Shown piece by piece: positions 7,199-9,601 of a DNA stretch of 9,601 nt. Numbering within the stretch: the stretch's first letter is position 1; each line of letters begins with the position of its first letter. The notes beneath the pieces are model-generated. The model saw only the letters and a list, made by a program, of their open reading frames with translations. It did not search any database and was not told the DNA's origin. Source of the stretch: DATKYV01 sp035528275 (GTDB taxonomy: Bacteria > Acidobacteriota > Terriglobia > UBA7540); assembly GCA_035528275.1 (NCBI GenBank), contig DATKYV010000062.1, positions 1 to 9,601 of the forward strand, read 5' to 3'. Made by a program: the position numbers and the translations under genes.

Positions 7199-7348
7199 GA
7201 GAAAACCCTGCGTCTAAGCTGACACCCGGAACCGCACGGAAACTGATCACAAACCCGCCAAGGTTACTAAATACAGGTCAGTGAATCAAGACGGGAATTT
7301 GAGGTTTTTTTTGTGCCTCACCTGCCGTCCCGGGAGCGGCGGATTCGA

Positions 7349-9601
7349 TCATTCCGGCAGGGAGAGCGGAACACCCAGGAGAGCCTTGACGGCGACGGGT
7401 TCGCCGTTCAGCTCAGCGGGCCGGAAGGTCCATTTGGCGAGCGCCGCGAGCAGGGGCGCGTCCAGCAGGGGGTTGGGGCTCTGGATGATTCTCATCTTTT
7501 CGAGTTTGCCCTCCGTGTTGATTTCACCGTAGACCACGACCATCCGCCCCAGGTTTCTGGACACGGCATCAACCGGGAATTCCGGATTCTCCTTGTCGAT
7601 GGGATACGGCGCCAGGACGTTTTGATCCGACCAGAGCGAAGCCCCTGATTTCGCAGGCTGGGCGGATGATGAGTTCGGCTTGGGCAGCACCGAGTATTGC
7701 AGCGTCCAGGAAGGCGCCAGCGTGGGCGAGTGGGTCATCTCCACGTACACGGTGTAGACCGACTCGTTGCTAAAGATCCCGTAATCCCGCAGCCCTCCAC
7801 CGCTCGCCGCCGTCGAGGTAATGGTCAAGCCGTAAGTCGGCCGTTTCCCTGGAAGCGAATGGGGCTGTGATCCCGTGTGGGTCGCGGTCCCGGTGGTCCC
7901 GCTGCCTCCCATAATCGAGATGCCGGGGAATGGACCTGAGCCGGAGCCCGACCCCGCTCCCACGCCGCTCCCCGTCCCGGTCCCGCTGCCGCGGCCCGGC
8001 CCGCTTCCAAAACCCGAGCCAGTACCTGTGCCGCTCCCGATGCCCTCTCCGCGACCCGGCCCCGTTCCTGTTCCCACGCCGGATCCGAGGCCTCCTCCGG
8101 AGCCCGATCCACCGGCGCCTGTGCCGCCGCTGTCCGTCAGTTGACGGATGCCTGCACCTATTCCGTTGCCCACGCCGCCGCCCGAACCCGAACCGCTGCC
8201 CGCTCCTTCACCGCCCGGCCCGCCACCGGGGACACCTCCCGGCCCCGAGCCTTCCCCGGTCGCTCCCACGCCACCCGGAACTCCGGATTCCGAACCCGCC
8301 GCCGATCCGGGCGTGGGAACACCGCCGTTCTCCGCCCCCGGACCGAAACCACCGGATGCCGTCATGTTCGATTCAGGTCCCATCGCGAACTGGCCGCGGG
8401 CTTCGCCGGGAGGAACTTTGGGTGCTTCTTCCGGCGGGCCGGGAGTGGGGCTCAGAACCAGCAGGCTCCGATCATCCATGCCCGTCACCTGACGGGAAGG
8501 CGCGGGGAGCCGGGGCGCTTCACTTGGGACGCTCGTGCCAGTAGGGATCGCCGGCGCCTTCGCCTCGAAGGGCTTCGGTGGGGCCGGGGTGGGAACAGGC
8601 AAATCTTCTGGCTGGGCCGGCGGCAGAGTCAGCTTGGGGGCCACGGGGGGAGGCGCCGCAGGGGGTGGAGGAACGGAAAAAGGCCAGGCAGGGGCATGCA
8701 TGGCAGCGCGTCCGTCAGTTGACGGATTGGGGGCTTCCTGCTCCGAGGGCCGCACGGTGCGCAGCGGTTCGACCTTGGGAGCCAACGGCGGCGGAGCGGG
8801 TAACTTGGGGCGCGCCACCGTCACGATGTTGGGCAGCGGCAAGGGCGCTTTCAGCGTCGGCGGCTTGACGAGCTCGGGCTGGAGAATCGTCTGAATGCGG
8901 TTGGTGGGATTTGGGGGATTCGAGACAACCGCTTGGGGGGCGGGATAGACCAGTCCGCCGGATCCCCGAGGCGCTGCGGCGGGGGCGGCCGCTTTCTTGG
9001 GGGCGCTCTCCGAGTTGCCCGTCGAACCGCCTCCGGGCTTGCCACCGCCTCCCTTCTGCCCGCCCCCCGAGCGGCCTCCGCCGATGGCGGGGAGCGAGTA
9101 GGTTAGCTTGGTGAAAAGCGGCTTCCACTCTTCCACGTAGTAGAACTTCCGTTCCGGACGCAGCGCTGGCGGGATAATGAGTAGCGCAAAGATGGCGATT
9201 TCATGAAGGAGGAAGGAATAGAGAAGGCCTCGGCCCGCGGGCCGGCGCGGAGACAATTCGTTATAGGGGGCCTCGGGATCGGCGGTCGAAGTCAGTTCGG
9301 TGGAGACGTGCTGGCCAATCCCCAGCACGGCCTTCAGATTCTCCAGGAAGCTCGACTCGCCGCTCGATGTCAGTACACCGAAGGGAACCTCTAAGCCCTC
9401 GGTCGAGCCTGGCTCGGCGGCGGCAGGCTCATCTTCCTGCACGACTTTCAGATTCTCCATGAACTCCGACGAGCCGCTCGATGACGATTCCATGTAGGTG
9501 AACTCAGGATCGGCGGTCGGACTCGGCTTGGGAAGCTCAGGCTGCCCGATTCCCAGCACAACCTTCAAGTTTTCCAGGAAGACCCGCAAACGACTGGGAC
9601 C
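7349..9601 (-). CDS. TonB-family energy-transducer-like protein, N-terminal end not resolved
   Basis: Numbered from the TTG at 9589 there are 746 residues, but no Shine-Dalgarno site is visible and the frame is open to the window edge, so the true start is probably outside. Order of parts: three FLENLK-type repeats (4-9, 43-48, 81-86) on the predicted cytoplasmic side; one membrane helix (about 121-141); a Pro-rich periplasmic stretch (about 215-400); a very Gly/Ser/Thr-rich stretch (about 404-555); and a C-terminal TonB-like domain (about 660-746) with VVVYGEINTEGKLEKMRI, SPNPLLDAPLLAALAKWTF and NGEPVAVKALLGVPL. TonB proteins couple the inner-membrane proton gradient, through ExbB/ExbD, to outer-membrane transporters; neither partner is here. 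At this length it far exceeds E. coli TonB (about 240 residues), consistent with the long linkers. The STAS gene follows 150 bp downstream. Confidence 0.85.
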   Translation of the reverse strand, partial: GPSRLRVFLENLKVVLGIGQPELPKPSPTADPEFTYMESSSSGSSEFMENLKVVQEDEPAAAEPGSTEGLEVPFGVLTSSGESSFLENLKAVLGIGQHVSTELTSTADPEAPYNELSPRRPAGRGLLYSFLLHEIAIFALLIIPPALRPERKFYYVEEWKPLFTKLTYSLPAIGGGRSGGGQKGGGGKPGGGSTGNSESAPKKAAAPAAAPRGSGGLVYPAPQAVVSNPPNPTNRIQTILQPELVKPPTLKAPLPLPNIVTVARPKLPAPPPLAPKVEPLRTVRPSEQEAPNPSTDGRAAMHAPAWPFSVPPPPAAPPPVAPKLTLPPAQPEDLPVPTPAPPKPFEAKAPAIPTGTSVPSEAPRLPAPSRQVTGMDDRSLLVLSPTPGPPEEAPKVPPGEARGQFAMGPESNMTASGGFGPGAENGGVPTPGSAAGSESGVPGGVGATGEGSGPGGVPGGGPGGEGAGSGSGSGGGVGNGIGAGIRQLTDSGGTGAGGSGSGGGLGSGVGTGTGPGRGEGIGSGTGTGSGFGSGPGRGSGTGTGSGVGAGSGSGSGPFPGISIMGGSGTTGTATHTGSQPHSLPGKRPTYGLTITSTAASGGGLRDYGIFSNESVYTVYVEMTHSPTLAPSWTLQYSVLPKPNSSSAQPAKSGASLWSDQNVLAPYPIDKENPEFPVDAVSRNLGRMVVVYGEINTEGKLEKMRIIQSPNPLLDAPLLAALAKWTFRPAELNGEPVAVKALLGVPLSLPE
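7930..8380 (-). repeat. Low-complexity Gly/Ser/Thr-rich coding tract
   Basis: Coding-strand codons are almost all Gly alternating with Ser, Thr, Val, Ala or Pro (GSGTGTGSG-type runs). The opposite strand therefore reads as Pro-rich in several frames, which explains the false overlapping frames there. Runs of C on the plus strand near 7947-8002 are G-runs on the coding strand. The tract is probably a disordered, length-variable periplasmic linker. Confidence 0.9.
8133..8148. repeat. Palindromic element, copy A (core CCGTCA-GT-TGACGG)
   Basis: TCCGTCAGTTGACGGA is a perfect 7-bp inverted repeat around GT. The 18-bp string with one flanking base each side (8132-8149) recurs exactly at 8710-8727. 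Here it encodes RQLTD in the Gly-rich linker of the TonB-like gene. Confidence 0.85.
8481..8496. repeat. Palindromic element, copy B (core CCGTCA-CC-TGACGG)
   Basis: CCCGTCACCTGACGGG is a perfect 7-bp inverted repeat with the same core as copies A and C but a CC centre and compensating outer C/G bases. It lies in the same reading frame as copy A (348 bp away) and encodes RQVTG. Confidence 0.75.
8711..8726. repeat. Palindromic element, copy C (core CCGTCA-GT-TGACGG)
   Basis: Identical to copy A over 18 bp (8710-8727), but 578 bp away and so in a different reading frame, where it encodes NPSTDG. Identity at DNA level with different peptides shows it is not conserved for protein reasons. Confidence 0.85.
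9333..9580 (-). repeat. Three degenerate repeats encoding F[L/M]ENLK motifs
   Basis: Related blocks begin near 9333, 9447 and 9564 (spacing 114 and 117 bp, or 38-39 codons). Two share TTCAGATTCTCCA exactly and the third differs slightly. Each encodes a short helix-like F[L/M]ENLK[V/A]V motif; the first and third continue LGIGQ, and STADPE follows at matching distance in the first and third repeats. More copies may lie beyond the window edge. Confidence 0.75.

Noticed and set aside
7301..7321. T8 tract with flanking TGAGG/CCTCA as a terminator
   Set aside because: The T-run lies inside the loop, not after a GC stem. On the strand that carries the genes here it is an A-run, so it does not fit an intrinsic terminator.
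7875..8492. Pro-rich plus-strand frames (PEPEPDPAPTP-like)
   Set aside because: They are the complement of the Gly-rich TonB-like linker; Gly codons read as Pro on the opposite strand.

Overview
The window looks like chromosomal DNA from an Acidobacteriota-type, GC-rich, Gram-negative soil or sediment bacterium. The assignment rests on protein flavour rather than any marker gene. The evidence is an exported CBM9-like/DUF5916 outer-membrane protein of the style common in that phylum, a large Pro/Gly-rich TonB-family protein, a sugar isomerase-like protein, and an exported protein built of charged ~33-residue repeats. There is no rRNA, tRNA, phage, insertion sequence, integrase or CRISPR, so this is ordinary chromosome rather than an obvious island.

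Layout. Bases 1-1121 (+) hold the 3' part of an L-fucose/arabinose isomerase-like gene that enters from the left edge. It converges on a DUF5916 outer-membrane protein (3578-1218, -) that starts with TTG behind a good Shine-Dalgarno sequence and a well-formed promoter. A 217-bp divergent intergenic region separates that gene from an exported repeat protein (3796-4998, +), which is followed by a metallo-beta-lactamase-fold hydrolase (5152-6027, +). The right third is transcribed leftwards: a TonB-like protein (9601-7349, truncated or start-less at the right edge), a STAS-domain anti-anti-sigma-like protein (7198-6839) and a degenerate PilZ protein with a beta-repeat tail (6661-6128). No intergenic stretch exceeds 300 bases.

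How the genes may work together. Most of the window concerns the cell envelope and signalling. It has an outer-membrane barrel with a carbohydrate-binding-like domain, a TonB-like energy transducer, a secreted repeat protein, and a STAS/PilZ pair of the kind that links sigma-factor control or second-messenger signals to output. A shared function is inferred only from position. The sugar isomerase-like gene and the hydrolase have no clear link to the rest.

The most unusual signals are at DNA/RNA level. Three copies of a perfect palindrome with core CCGTCA-NN-TGACGG lie inside the TonB-like gene in two different reading frames. The leader between STAS and PilZ is densely structured, with repeats that allow mutually exclusive folds. 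Tandem FLENLK-type repeats lie on the predicted cytoplasmic side of the TonB-like protein, and ~33-residue repeats make up most of the exported protein.
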